64,000 nucleotides of DNA from Aphelocoma coerulescens (GCF_041296385.1 NW_027184085.1:11155301-11219300), one strand, 5' to 3'; shown: positions 49,601-60,851, counted from the first letter of the stretch. Notes: a model not told the origin generated them from the sequence alone. Translations and numbers: made by a program.

Positions 49601-52600
49601 TCACATATTAGACGTGGCAGGCAAAAATTCTGACTCCAGGCTCTGTGGTTTGCTCCAGGGAACCAAGGCCTCAGGTAAGAAAAGAATTGTCTGGGCTCCT
49701 CCTTTCCCCTCTTGCTTCATTTCCCCCATTCTCCACAGCTACCACATCCCTCTGCCTCCCGCCCTGTCCTGCCTTCCACCCCTCACTGCTGCTCACATCC
49801 ACGTGCCATCCCTAGCCTTGTCCTTCTGCTTGTCCTGTTGGGAGGATTCCTGAGTCTTCCCTCCCCCATCACCACCCACACGTCTGGATCTTGTCCTTTC
49901 TGCATCTGAATCCAGGAATTTTTCTCCTCCATGTTGTCTCACCCCAATGAATATCACCAGAAGTGCAAGAGACAGACTCCTGGCTCCCCTTCTTCAGGTG
50001 CTTGGCCTTGTCATGGGCTGTGAAAGTCTGCAGCTGGAGCTGCAGGGGAAGTCCTGCTTGAACTGTGGTTGGAACCTGCTCAGGGAGGATGAAACCTTCA
50101 GGAGTTCAATTGCTAAAATGAAAGGAATTTCATAGTTATCCCCTGAGCATGTCCAAATTCAGCTTCCTAAAGGCATATAACATAGCCAGATTTGGGCAGG
50201 TTTTCAGGATGGCCAAGGGGATATCTCTGATGAAAGGAAACCCTCTGCAAGGAAGAGAGATGCCAGAGCTTTTCAAAGGAAAGGTCACAATTGCTTTTTA
50301 ACTTGGACAAAACTTTGAATTTTTCCTTACCCTCATTATTGGAAACGGCTAAGTTTGTGGACATTTTCCAAAAACTTCAGCCTGAGGCAGATACCTGGCA
50401 TGGAAAATTTCATTCCAAATGGTTATAGTTTGGCAACATTGTGAGTGCTTGAAAATAGGCTCTTACAGTCTAAAGGATCAAGCTTTCACTGTGGTGTGAA
50501 AGGCTGAGCCATGGGCCCTACCTGCAGTCACAGCCCAACATTTTGCCTCATCACCTGCTCTGCAAACAGAGCAGGGATACCCATGGGGGGGCAGCTTTCC
50601 ATTCTGTCCAGAAGGAAATTGCTGGGATTGATACTGAAGAAATTGGTTAGGATGAACATTCTGTAATACACAGGAATTTCTAGCATAGAAGAGCTTCAGA
50701 CAGCAGGAGTTACAGAGCTCCTTTCTGCATTCTGCAAGTCAGCAGGAACATGTCTACATGCATTCATATGCTCCAAATAAATGAGGTTTTCAGTTTTCTG
50801 ACAAATGTGTTAGCAACAGCTTACCTACACCTTCCTGGTTTCCAGCTCGCTCGGGTTGGTTTGTCACTATCATTAACTCAGCCATCCATTTCCTTCTTTT
50901 ATCACACCACCTCTACCACCTCTGCCTTGACATGCTCTGGAGTAATGAATGCATAGACACAGACAACCCCCAAGCAAAATTAGAGCAGCTGGCTGCTGAT
51001 GTTGCATTGTAATGGGAATTTTCAGGGAGAAACCATCAGCCCCTTTCCAGCAGATCCTTCCCTGAGTGTCAAGCACAGTCCCTGGCTTTTTGGCCACATT
51101 TCTCACACTGTGGCAGATGAAATCCTCTTTAGAGATGCTGACACTTTCATGAGTAACAGTCCTCATCTGCATAAAAGGGTTTTTTTATTGCCCAAGTTAT
51201 TTCACTTTTTTTTTTTTTTTTCTGAATAATGGTAGAGAAATATAAAAATCTGCGTAGATAATATCTTTATTGTCAGCTTATTGGGACATCAGAGAGGGGA
51301 GAAAGGCAATGGGTGTAGTTGTGCTGTTGATGACAGCCAGGACTACCTGAGGAATTGGCCTGGCAAAGATGGGTGATAGTTTGCAGATGGAGGAGAGAGG
51401 GGAACATTTCCAGCACTTGTAGAAAGAGGATTAGAGGCAATCACAGCAGCATCCGACTAAAACCAGAACTGTCTGAAATGAGAAGAAAGGCAAGAGTCAG
51501 GATGAATAAAATACGAACGGGCTGAAGGTACAGTAAAACACAACTTGCGCAGAAACACTGGCCTTTTATGCCTCGAGTGAAAACAAAGGTGTTCTCCAGC
51601 AGAAGGGGTAACAGCCAGACGCTGCTTCGGGAAGGCCGGCGGGATCAGGAGCATCCCCGGCAGCTAGAGGGCACCGCCGTCCGCGTTATGGGAGCTGCTG
51701 CTGAGAACATTGCCTGAGGACTGGAAAACCAACGAGGTAAATTTTACTCAGAAGATCATCAGGAATAAAATCCCCAACAACCCGGTGATACTGCAGAGCT
51801 CACCGACAGGTCTGTGTTTCCAGGCTTTGCTGAGTAATCTGTCTCAGTGCTCTCTGAACCACATGTGTTTTCTGGAAGAGTTGTAAATGTTTAAAAAGAG
51901 ACAGCGCCATTGGGAAAAATGTTTCGGTTTTACTTTTGTTTCTCCCGTGCCGCCATAAGGCCAAAAATTTGTTTTTGTCAGTTGGCCTGGAGGAGGTTCA
52001 GTGCTGCTCCATCAGCAGAGTAACAGCACTGAGTGACCCTTCTGGCCATTAAATTCTTGCCTTGGCCCACTGAGGTGGGTACAATCACATTCCTCAGAAC
52101 AGTGTGGAGTTTGTTGCTAGGGAACATTTTAATACTGCTTTCCACCTGGGCATCCTTTTAATCCCTATGAGCTACAGATCTGAGAGGTGGGAGCCTTCCC
52201 TGGTCATGTCCTGACCCTGCCCACGACATGAGAATTTATCAAACTACCTCCATAACAATAAATTCTGTTCCTGGAATGAGAAGAAAAGAGAGTATTTCTG
52301 TTATATGTTGCATTTGCAATAATCAGAAAAGCACAGTGTGCCATGATTTTACATTCCCTACAAACCTCTTCAGCAATTTCTTCTGGTTACTTTCCCCCTG
52401 GTTCCCACTGATCCCCTGCATGCACTTCTGTAGGGAGCTAAACAGGACGATAGCAGGGAAATGGCTCCATTCTTGTCTTCGTCCATCCCCTGACTTGTCT
52501 CAGGGTGTCAGGGAGGTCCTGTGGGATCTTGGCCAGGGTCAGTAAGGCTTACTGGTGCCCTCAGGGCCTTGACGGCAGCTTTAAAGTGTCAGCTGCTGCC

Positions 52601-52628
52601 CACAGGTCTTTACAGCAGCAAAATACTC
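43624..52628. other. Long intergenic unique stretch
   Basis: I see no gene and no recognisable interspersed repeat. It contains a poly-T run at about 51206-51221 and a small CpG cluster at 51617-51690. The longest ORFs (for example 47754-48173 minus, 139 codons) show no domain. Confidence 0.45.
51617..51736 (+). other. CpG cluster followed by a donor-like site
   Basis: About ten CpG dinucleotides lie within 51617-51690, in otherwise CpG-poor DNA. An AACGAG followed by GTAAAT donor-like sequence is at 51736/51737. It could be the first exon of an unannotated transcript, but evidence is weak. Confidence 0.2.
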
Positions 52629-52732
52629 ACATGGACAAACAGCCAGCAAAAAAACCCACAAAAAAAACAAACCCCAAAAAATCCCCCAAGACAAACCATA
52701 AACCATAAAACCAACCCACAACCCCCTAAAAC
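52629..52732. repeat. A/C-rich low-complexity tract
   Basis: A long run consists almost wholly of A and C (AAAAAACCCAC, AAACCCC, CCATAAACCATAAAACC). It is low complexity; frames across it are spurious. Confidence 0.9.
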
Positions 52733-53171
52733 TTAGTTTTGCTTTTGGGACTTTGTTCAATTCTAACTTGACAAATTCCAGCCACAGCATGAGTTGCAGA
52801 GCCAACTCTGATGTGTCACCCACCCATGACTTTTAGAGAAAGGGGCAAAAAACTAACAATGGGCTGAATGAAGCCAAAATAAGACCCCAATGGTCTCTGA
52901 GTCACGATATATTAAGTATTGTGAAAAAAATGTAACATTCTCCCTCTCCCACAACTCCACACCCTTGACAAAAGCCCTGTGGTACGAGTTGCATGCTCTG
53001 CAGCAGGGGTCCTGTCCTACCAGTTATCAGGCAATGATCCAAAACGCAAATCCACCCTCCCAGGATAGGTCCAGGGCTGTTACACAAGTGGAATAAAATA
53101 CAACTGAGCTCCAACAGAGAAAGAATCTGGATGTAATCTTGTCCAGTGCCACACAAATAAGGATTTCTTAT

Positions 53172-53813
53172 TGTATTGGGCTTGCAGGGCGAGGTTTTGC
53201 TAACCGAGGGGCTACAGGGGTGACTTCTGTGAGAGGCTGCCAGAAGCTTCCCCCGTGTCCAACAGAGCCAATGCTGGATGGATCCAAGACGGACCCGCTG
53301 CTGGCTGAGCCAGCTGGTGACATTGACAACACCTCTGGGATAACAGATTTAAGAAGGGGGAAGAAACCTGAACACAGAGAGGAACAGCTTTGCCAACACA
53401 AGGTCATTGAAGGAGGAGGGGCAGGAGGTGCTCCAGGTGCAGGAGCAGAGATTGCCCTGCAGCCCCTGGAGCAGCCCATGGTGAGGCAGCTGTGCCCCTG
53501 CAGCCCTTGGAGGTCCACGGGGGATCAGAGATCCACCTGCAGCCCACACTGGAGCAGGGGGATGCCTGAAGGAGGCTGTGACCCCATGGGAAGCCTGTGC
53601 TGGCAGGAGCTGTGGCCTGTGGAGAGGAGCCCACACTGGAGCAGGTTTGCTGATAGCACTTCTGACCCTGTGGGGTGCCTATGCTGGAGCAGCCTGTTGC
53701 TGAAGGACTGCACCCTGTGGAGGGGACCCACAGTGGAGCAGTTCATGGAGAGCTGCAGAATGTGGGAAGGAGCCACAGTGGAGAAATTTGTGGAGGACTG
53801 TCTCCTGTGGGAG
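53172..53813 (+). mobile_element. ERV LTR fragment, 3'-truncated
   Basis: It starts TGTATTGGGCTTGCAGGGCG and ends after GGAGGACTGTCTCCTGTGG. I recognise it as the 5' two-thirds of a GC-rich passerine LTR in + orientation. The poly(A) and U5 part is missing. Between 53543 and 53786 it contains five diverged copies of a CCCACACTGGAGCAG-type unit, mostly about 48 bp apart. A 234-codon open frame spans it, but this is a property of the repeat and not a host gene. Confidence 0.8.
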
Positions 53814-56800
53814 ATCCTTGTATGTGCCCCCAAACCCCTCTGAACAAGCCCAAATTAATCAGTTGCAGGCTGCAGAAGCACCACGGGGGGCAGTGCATCT
53901 GGAGGAGCTCAGGGAGCTCGGAGAAGAAGCTTTGCAACAGTGCCATCCCTTGCCAAGACTCTCTTTTCCCTGCAGCTTCCAGACAAAAATAATGATGAGT
54001 TCCAAGCCAGCACAAAATGTCATATTAAAAGAAAAAAACATACCAAGCAGTTCATCTCAACTGGAGATGGTAAAGCATCTTTTACTCCTGATGTTTTACT
54101 TGCTGTGGCTACCTCACATTTGGAGGGAGCTGTGTAGGCCATGGTGTGAAATCCATAGAGCAGGGAGTGTTTTCACATTTGTTTCTTGTACTCTTGCTGC
54201 GTATGTGGCCAGCTCCCCCTCACCAAACTGCTCTGTCTTTCACCCTTTCCCTTCCCTCTTAACACTGTTTCTGTCTCAGAAACATTTCCCTCAGTGTCTC
54301 TGCAGTTTACTACAGCTCATTTTCCTCTTCCTGTGTCTGTTCTCCAACTCAACCATTTTTTACAGAAGGACAAGAAACTCTCCTACACAGGCTAAAAAAC
54401 ATCCTGTAATCTAGGCTAAAATCCTTTCTTGATCTTGTCTGTGTGCAAACTCAAACCCTTGGTTCAGCAAGCCATCCTGCAGGGCTTGTGTATCCCTGCC
54501 CATGGCTGCAGCCCCAGCAGTGCTCATATGCCCCCACCCAGGAGTGGCCCCACAGCCTCTTGTCCTACCAGCCCCAGCTGGTGGCACCCGTCATGCAGTG
54601 ACATCCTCAGCCCAAACCCTGTGGTTTGGACTGGAAACCAGAACACTGCTTCTTACCAGAAACCCTGTGTGTCATGCTCCTATTACATACTTAAATCATA
54701 GGAAACTTTTATCACTATTGGTTGATGGACCAAAGAAACGTTCATTTTAAAATACCCAAAAGATGTGGTATGGGCAGTTTTGCATGAGGATGTGAATAAG
54801 CAATTTTTGGAACAACACAAGTAGCAGCTCTTTCCTCATCCTGCACCTTGACTTGTTACTTAAAATTGCTTGTTTGAAACTTCTGTTTCTGCAAACCAAT
54901 CTCTTGTAGTGATAATCTCTTTACAGAGATACTTAAACCCTGGACTTCCTGGTCAGTCTGTTAGCTAGGCCAGAGAGGCACTAAACAATTCCCCTTGAGA
55001 AGGGGAACTCCCTGCTGCTGGCAGTGGCTCAAGCATTTACTACAAGGGGAGAAGGGTGCACATCTGTGCCGTGCTGGGCGCCGCAAGGGCTGTAGCCAAA
55101 CCCAAATCTACGTGCTCAGCCCTCCAACGTCGCAGCTGTGCCTCAGTCTGATGACACAACACTCTCCAAGCACAGCAATGGGATGGTGAAACTTGCCACA
55201 GCAGCCCTTAAGCACTCTGAGCTCCAAGGGCTTGCTGTTTTTCTCCAACAATTGTTGAAATACATCCAAATATAATATAAGAAATGATGTTGCATCAGTT
55301 TCGACAAATTGCTTTTAGTGTAAATCTTTGGTCTTGCATTTAGGATTTAGGCTGGTTTGAAAAACATGGTTTTGTTCTTTTTTTTTTTTTTTTTTTTTTT
55401 AAGTGTGGGTCCAGGGTGAAAAATAGCTTTCTTTGGTTATTGAATGAAAAAGCTCTTAGTATCAAGGGGTAATTGTTTCCAACACATGTAGGTCAGGGTT
55501 AACATTGTGTAATTCTTAACTAGGCTACTTAATAACTATAATATGCAAAGAATTTCTGTTTCCAAACCAATCCAAGCCAAAGGTTCTTCTTAGCAGCATC
55601 ATAAAATCACTATGACGTCCCTCAGAGAAGAAAAGGGATAAATGTGCACGTATACTTTATTAGTTATAAATCTTTGCCTCTCACTATGATTTTCTTACTT
55701 TTTTCACACTGACTTGGAAGAAAGGCAAGGTCTCTCTTTGTCCAATCAGCCTGTACAGAAATTACACGATGTTGAAAACATGGCAACTAAACTTTGTGAA
55801 TTTGTTTTTGGTATTGACTAAGCCATGTTTATTGCCTTCAACTGTGACCACACTGAGGAAGAACCCACAGATGTTTAACTTACAATTCTGCTTTACTGGG
55901 CCATTCTGACAGCTCCATGAAATGCTGGGTTTTTTTGTTTGTTTGTTGTTGTTGTTTGGTTGTTTTTTTGTAGATAAGATATTTATTGTTTGTTCAAATG
56001 ACATTTTGCCTCTCAGTCCTTTCCCAGTTGCCATCATGCTGATCATGTTTAAAAAACTTAACAAAACAAAAAGTCCTCTTACCTGAGTAGTAATCCGTCA
56101 CCTTCACTGAGATGCTCACCTTTCCCTCCAACTTCTTAATTCTCACCAAAGACCTAAAAGGAAGAGTGTGGAGGGAAAATGGCTATGAATCTGCTCTGCT
56201 TGTCCCAGGCCCTGTGAGGTGTAGGAGCTGTGGTGAGGTGACCACCACGCCTCACCTACAGGATGGAGCTGTAATGAGGAAACACTCAGGCATGGCTGGG
56301 TATGGACACTAAGATTCCAGAACTGACTTTGGAGGTCTCAGCACCCAAATAATGGAACCACAAGATGCAGAATGGCTGGCCAGCATGTTTCTGTGGAAAA
56401 GGCATCAGTGAAACCTTGTAGCGAGGCATCCTGTGGGTTGCTTTTTTTTTTTATTTTTTATTATCTGCATATGTTGCACAAATGTGTATTTCACAGTTTT
56501 TTGTACAAAAGCATGAAACCCGTGCTGTGGGGCAATGGAGGAAAGTGGACAGACTGAAACCAACAAGAATTTTGTGAGCCTGCTGAAGAGATGTTGGCTT
56601 GATCCAAAAGTAGCAGATAAGGACCTGTGGAGAAGGGGAGAGTTCATTGCTCTTTTTTTTTTTTTTTTTCCCCATTTTTAGCATATATGCAGATTGAAGA
56701 AAAACATTTAGTAATATTTCTAAGCAATTATTTAAAGCTCCAAAAGGAATCTGTGGTGGAATGTGCTTTTCTGTTGTACTTTTCCTCATTTCGAACCTGA

Positions 56801-59340
56801 AGGTTTGTGTGGAGGTAATCACCACTGCACTCAGTTTCCTTGGGAGTGAAGAGGAATAGGTAAACACATTTCTCAGGCTAACACTAGGGCTGAGCATGCT
56901 GGGAAAGGAATGAGAATATGGAAGGATATTTCCTATAGCTCCATAGGTAAATGCCCTCTGGGTGCAGAAACTGCTCTTGCCATCACTTCAGTCATTTGCT
57001 CCAGAGCCATTTGTACAACCGGATTTGATGCCAGAGGAACAGCATGAGTTACAGGGAACTTTACATTTCCCACTTTAAAAGAATTAAATTGCCCTCCATT
57101 TTCACAGTGGAACTCTTTTCATGCCATCTGCAGAGGGTCAGTCTGTTGGGGTACATCAGTGCAGCTCTAGGCAAGCTGCACAGCAGCTGTGGCTGCAAGA
57201 GAGGGAAAACAGGGAAAGGAGGCATGAGTGTAGAATTGGACTTTAAATGTTTTCAAGCTGGATAGTTAAGGAAGATGTGCTGCACCAGGAGATGAGAAAC
57301 TCCTGGAGGAGAAGCATATTGCAGGCAGCTTTCTGGGAGATTTCTAGGAATTGCACAGAAACGTCAAAGACCATGCATAAGGAAATAGTATAAAGACTGT
57401 CCATGGAGGAAAGAAGGACTTTTCCATTCAAGTCACTGAGGTATTTCAGAATCAAAGGAAGGTTAGTCATACAGTCTGCACATTCCATGATAAAAAAGAT
57501 CAAATTCCCTGGGACAGGAACTCTTCCTCTGCTCCTCTCCTCTGCTTTTTTTTCTCTTCAGGAGGGAGAATTTCAGAGTTCCTAATTAAAGCAAAGCTTA
57601 CTGCACTATTTGGATTGTATCACTGTATGTTGTGAAAACTTTCTCTTTAAAATAACAGCAGTCCAAGACTGACATTGAAATAGACAGCACATTGTTGGCA
57701 AAAGTTTATTTTATTCTCTCAAAATTTATTTTGAATGCTTAGGTGTGTGGTTTTGTTTACTTTCAGTGAAATGCATTTTGGTTGTTTGCTGGCTTACAGT
57801 AGTCAGTCAAACTGCTGCTCAGAGGCTGTAGGGCAGTCTTCTTTTAAGGCTTCAAAATGTTTATGAAGCAAATTATTTTCCTTTAAAGACCATACCTTTG
57901 TTTACTCTCTCCCTAGAAAGTCAGTCTCTTTTAAAGGATGATGTGTCTTGGGCACTGTGGATATAAAAAAGGTGTAATTGTGTAATGCTGCAGTTTGTGA
58001 CCCTTCCTTCCCCTCTGGACCTGCTGTGGCATCATGGGGTCTTGCTCTCATCCCACTGTGCCTGCGGTTACCAAGAGTTTGCAATACCTAATGCAATGAC
58101 TACAGTGAAAGGCAGAAATGTGAAATTGGTGTAAATAATTGCTGTTAATTTATTTTTTACAGAGAGAACCCCAAAAGAGACGTTCTGGGATCATTTGCTG
58201 CTCTCTAGAAGATGCTGGCTTCAAAAGCAAAGAAAAATGCTGCTTTCCTTTACACAGAGAATTCTCCCCACTAGATGGAAGGGATAAATCAAAATATAGT
58301 AAATAAACTACTGGTCTAGGTCTGACCCCCACCTTTCCCTGGTGCATAATGAAAAATGAATTGGAAATATATTTTCTGCTTGTCTAGGCCTTGGGCTTTG
58401 ATTTTCCAGTGGGATGAGAGAACAGAAAAAAATTAATGAGGTGCCATGGGGCCAAGTCAGTTTCCCCCTGCTAATTACTGGTTCTTGTGTGGATTAGGAA
58501 AGAAATTAGAAGGTAAGAGAGCCTTCCAGGAATGGCTGCCCCAGCAGAACAGTGGGTGTACTCATTAGGAGAGGTTGACTCTGACCTTTAGGCATGATGT
58601 GTGGATCAGTAAAGTGTTTTTGAAGACAATGTCCTGTTTGTTCCCATTTCCTGGGGTTTGGTTTGCATCATGGAGCAGTGTCCAAGTGTATGAACTGGGC
58701 TCTCTTTTTGGTGATACAAGGATGGAAGAGCCTCAGAAGAGCTGGAGGCACAAGTGGGCATTTGGTCCCTGGGACCAGACCAGAGCTAGGCCTGTAAAGA
58801 CAAGAAACCCAGAAGGGTGCACAGGGCAAAAGTTAGGTCATCAGCCCCAACTCATTTGGTCCCTAGTACAGATTTGGCTAGTGTAAACTTCTCTCTTTGG
58901 CTATTATTATTCCCTGCACCCAATACCAAGACTGTGCCAGGGACCTGGAGGCTGGAGGATGACTCAGAGTTGACTCTGCCAGGAGAGCACTCTTGGAGGC
59001 TGCTGTCCCTCTGGGAGAGGTGGTTGGGGCTGGAGAGAGCCTGGCATGTGGTTATGGCTTTACTTCTTACCAAAACATTTTGCTGGTGGATGCTGAGCAA
59101 GCTCATGGCCTTGGTGACCCCATTTGCAGAGGGCAATGGCTAATTAAAGAATCTCTTCCTTGCACTGGACTAGTTTTTCACTATTTAGCCATGACCTAGG
59201 GACATAGAAATGAGGTGTAGAAGGTCTTTAAATAGCCACTGATTTGTCAGACTGACAGGCCTCAATCTCCCAAATGAACATGTTTGTGCTCTCTTTGTTT
59301 TTATTTTTGTTTGTTTGATTTTGACCTAAAAAGTGTCAGA
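53814..59340. other. Intergenic sequence with simple repeats
   Basis: No gene was recognised. Simple repeats include poly-T at about 55378-55400, a TTTG/TTG-rich tract at about 55928-55971, poly-T at about 56441-56450 and 56650-56669. A moderately GC-rich stretch directly after the LTR fragment (53820-53960) was not identified. Confidence 0.45.
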
Positions 59341-59580
59341 AAGGCTTGTATTTTCTTGCTTTCTTGCTTTGCTTTCTTGCTTTCTTCTTTACTTCCTTGC
59401 TTTCCTTTCTTTCTCTTTCTTTTCTTTCTTCCTTTCTTCCTTCCTTTCCTCCTTTCCTCCTTTCCTCCTTTCTTCCTTTCTTCTTTCTTTCTTCCTTTCT
59501 TTCTCTCTCTTTCTTTCTTTCTTTCTCTCTCTCTTTCTCTCTCTTTCTCTCCTTCTCTCTCTCTTTCGCTCTTTCTTTCT
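59341..59580. repeat. Long polypyrimidine (CTTT/CCTTT/CT)n tract
   Basis: About 240 bases are almost pure C/T on the + strand. It is interrupted at 59580 by an LTR element, and pyrimidine-rich sequence resumes at 61862-61909. Frames of up to 215 codons through it are compositional artefacts. Confidence 0.95.
59575..59580. repeat. Left target-site duplication, CTTTCT
   Basis: CTTTCT directly precedes the 5' LTR and is repeated exactly at 61862-61867. Six bases is the class II ERV length. Because the target is itself a CTTT repeat, part of the match could be chance. Confidence 0.75.
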
Positions 59581-59879
59581 TGTTGGGGTCCCTTCCCCCC
59601 CTGCCATGTGGTCCTGGGAGAGGGGCCCTGAGGGCACAGACACACGGGGTTTCCCTGCCCCTGGTCAGCCTCCTTCCCCACTGGTTGTTTTGTGTTCCCC
59701 TGCGCGGGCAAGGACCCTCGGGTCCCGTGATTGCCGCAGTTCCTCGGCAGAGCCCCGGCCATGCGGCTGGAGAAATAAACATCTCTCTGAAAATATCTAC
59801 CAAGAATCGGTCCATATATATTTCTTTTCCACGGGCCTCACTGTCTGATACATCGTGCTGCAGTATCCCCAGTGTAACA
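59581..59879 (+). repeat. 5' LTR of the Y-box retroelement
   Basis: It runs from TGTTGGGGTCCC to CAGTGTAACA. AATAAA at 59774-59779 marks the R region. It shares long identical blocks with the 3' LTR, such as CTGCCATGTGGTCCTGGGAG and AAGAATCGGTCCATAT. Confidence 0.93.
59774..59779 (+). promoter_or_regulatory. Poly(A) signal in the 5' LTR
   Basis: An AATAAA hexamer, conserved at the matching place in the 3' LTR (61760-61765). Confidence 0.7.
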
Positions 59880-59881
59880 AA

Positions 59882-59899
59882 TGGTGGGTAATGAGGGCA
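59882..59899 (+). other. Probable primer binding site, tRNA not identified
   Basis: TGG begins two bases after the 5' LTR, the expected place for a retroviral primer binding site. The 18-mer TGGTGGGTAATGAGGGCA does not match a vertebrate tRNA 3' end that I can name. It may be decayed or use an unusual primer. Confidence 0.45.
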
Positions 59900-59992
59900 G
59901 AATGATCCCCGATCCCTAAGGACAGTGACAGATTTGTGAGTAAACTCCGGATTTCTCTTCTTGTTTTCGTTTTGCTGTTCCATCTCTAAACT

Positions 59993-60364
59993 ATGGAGGA
60001 ACCATGGAAAGACTCTTTGCTCTCAGAGCTGCATATGGACATTTATCTTAAACTTGAAGAGATTCTTGAACAACGATTTGTAAATTTTAGCTTAATTCAA
60101 GCTCAAAAGGAACTGAAACACTTCCTGGCATGGTTGTTTAACAACTTTTTCTACGTTTCTTGGGATTTAATACTTACCAAAGACTTTTGGAAGACCATTT
60201 GGACACAGTTAATTTCTGAGTCAAAATATATGCCGATGGAAGAATATTTTCCTGAATATTATTTGATTACCGAGACTGTTGAGCAATGTCAGCTGTGCCC
60301 TGGCAAAGGGAAGCCTGGCTCAGGGACCGTGCGGCCTCGCCCACATGGACCGAGCCCTCTCTGA
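59993..60364 (+). CDS. Gag N-terminal (matrix-like) ORF of the retroelement, 123 aa
   Basis: The ORF opens at the first good ATG after the leader (MEEPWKDSLLSEL) and stops with TGA at 60362-60364. Residues about 1-95 are predicted to be helical, with aromatic/hydrophobic clusters (FLAWLFNNFFYVSW, KDFWKTIW). This layout resembles the compact helical matrix domain at the N-terminus of class II (betaretrovirus-like) Gag; this is inference from pattern only. Residues about 96-123 are a Gly/Pro/Arg-rich tail encoded by the start of the GC-rich block and contain TVRPRPHGP. There is no N-terminal glycine for myristoylation. The frame is intact despite LTR divergence, which is notable. No capsid or zinc-knuckle nucleocapsid follows. 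It is not an entry or replication enzyme gene. Confidence 0.5.
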   Translation: MEEPWKDSLLSELHMDIYLKLEEILEQRFVNFSLIQAQKELKHFLAWLFNNFFYVSWDLILTKDFWKTIWTQLISESKYMPMEEYFPEYYLITETVEQCQLCPGKGKPGSGTVRPRPHGPSPL

Positions 60365-60692
60365 GCAGCAGCGAGGCAGTTCCCGCACGCGGGAGGAGCG
60401 ACGCGAGCTGCAGTGTCGGCAGCAGAGCGAGGTGTGGCGGGAGCCCGCCCGGCCCCGCGCAGCGCGTGGTGGAGCGAGCCCCGTGAGAGGAGCAGCGCGC
60501 GGGCGGCGGCTGGCAGTGGAGCGGAGCCGCGCCTCGCCAAAACGTGCGCTGGAGCGGGGCGCAGGGAGGTCACGGCTCGGGGGCCTGGCCGAGATGTGGG
60601 CGCGGCCCCAGGCAGCGGCAGCGCAGCTGAGAGCAGAGGAGGCGACGCGCAGGGAGCTGAGCAGCGCGGTCCGGCCTGGCCCGCACGGTCCC
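60324..60692. repeat. Imperfect direct repeat bracketing the GC-rich block
   Basis: A segment of about 28 bases at 60324-60352 (encoding TVRPRPHGP in the Gag-like frame) recurs at 60665-60692 (encoding AVRPGPHGP in the overlapping basic frame), about 340 bases apart. The block between them is roughly 70% GC. Confidence 0.55.
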
Positions 60693-60851
60693 AAATGCAA
60701 CCCCGGGAAGAGCGCACAGGCACCAGCAGCCCCGACGGCCCCGGCAGCCCTGGCAGTTCCAACACGGGAGCGAAAGCGAAAGAGAAAGCAAAAACACAGC
60801 GAGACAGAAAACAGCAGCCACTCAGAAAAAGGAAAAAATCATCGTAGCTAA
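60345..60851 (+). CDS. Arginine/alanine/proline-rich ORF overlapping the Gag-like ORF (uncertain)
   Basis: The frame runs from the first in-frame ATG at 60345 (MDRALSEQQ, in CCCACATGG context) to TAA at 60849-60851, 168 codons, overlapping the end of the Gag-like ORF by 20 bases in a different frame. It is very basic. Near its end it has APAAPTAPAALAVP and then RERKRKRKQKH. An Ala/Pro-rich N-terminal region followed by a basic linker is what precedes the cold-shock domain in cellular Y-box proteins, so part may derive from the captured gene. All three forward frames are open over much of 60400-60840 because of the GC-rich composition, so translation of this frame is not proven. No family match is recognised for its first 110 residues. 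Confidence 0.3.
   Translation: MDRALSEQQRGSSRTREERRELQCRQQSEVWREPARPRAARGGASPVRGAARGRRLAVERSRASPKRALERGAGRSRLGGLAEMWARPQAAAAQLRAEEATRRELSSAVRPGPHGPKCNPGKSAQAPAAPTAPAALAVPTRERKRKRKQKHSETENSSHSEKGKNHRS

Noticed and set aside
53139..53843. The longest + strand ORF in the region, 234 codons, as a possible gene
   Set aside because: It coincides with an ERV LTR fragment and its internal units of about 48 bp. There is no domain, and the openness follows from GC-rich repeats.
59301..59983. ORFs of 153-215 codons rich in Lys/Arg/Glu (minus) or Phe/Leu/Ser (plus)
   Set aside because: These are direct readings of the pyrimidine/purine tract and the adjoining 5' LTR; they are compositional artefacts.
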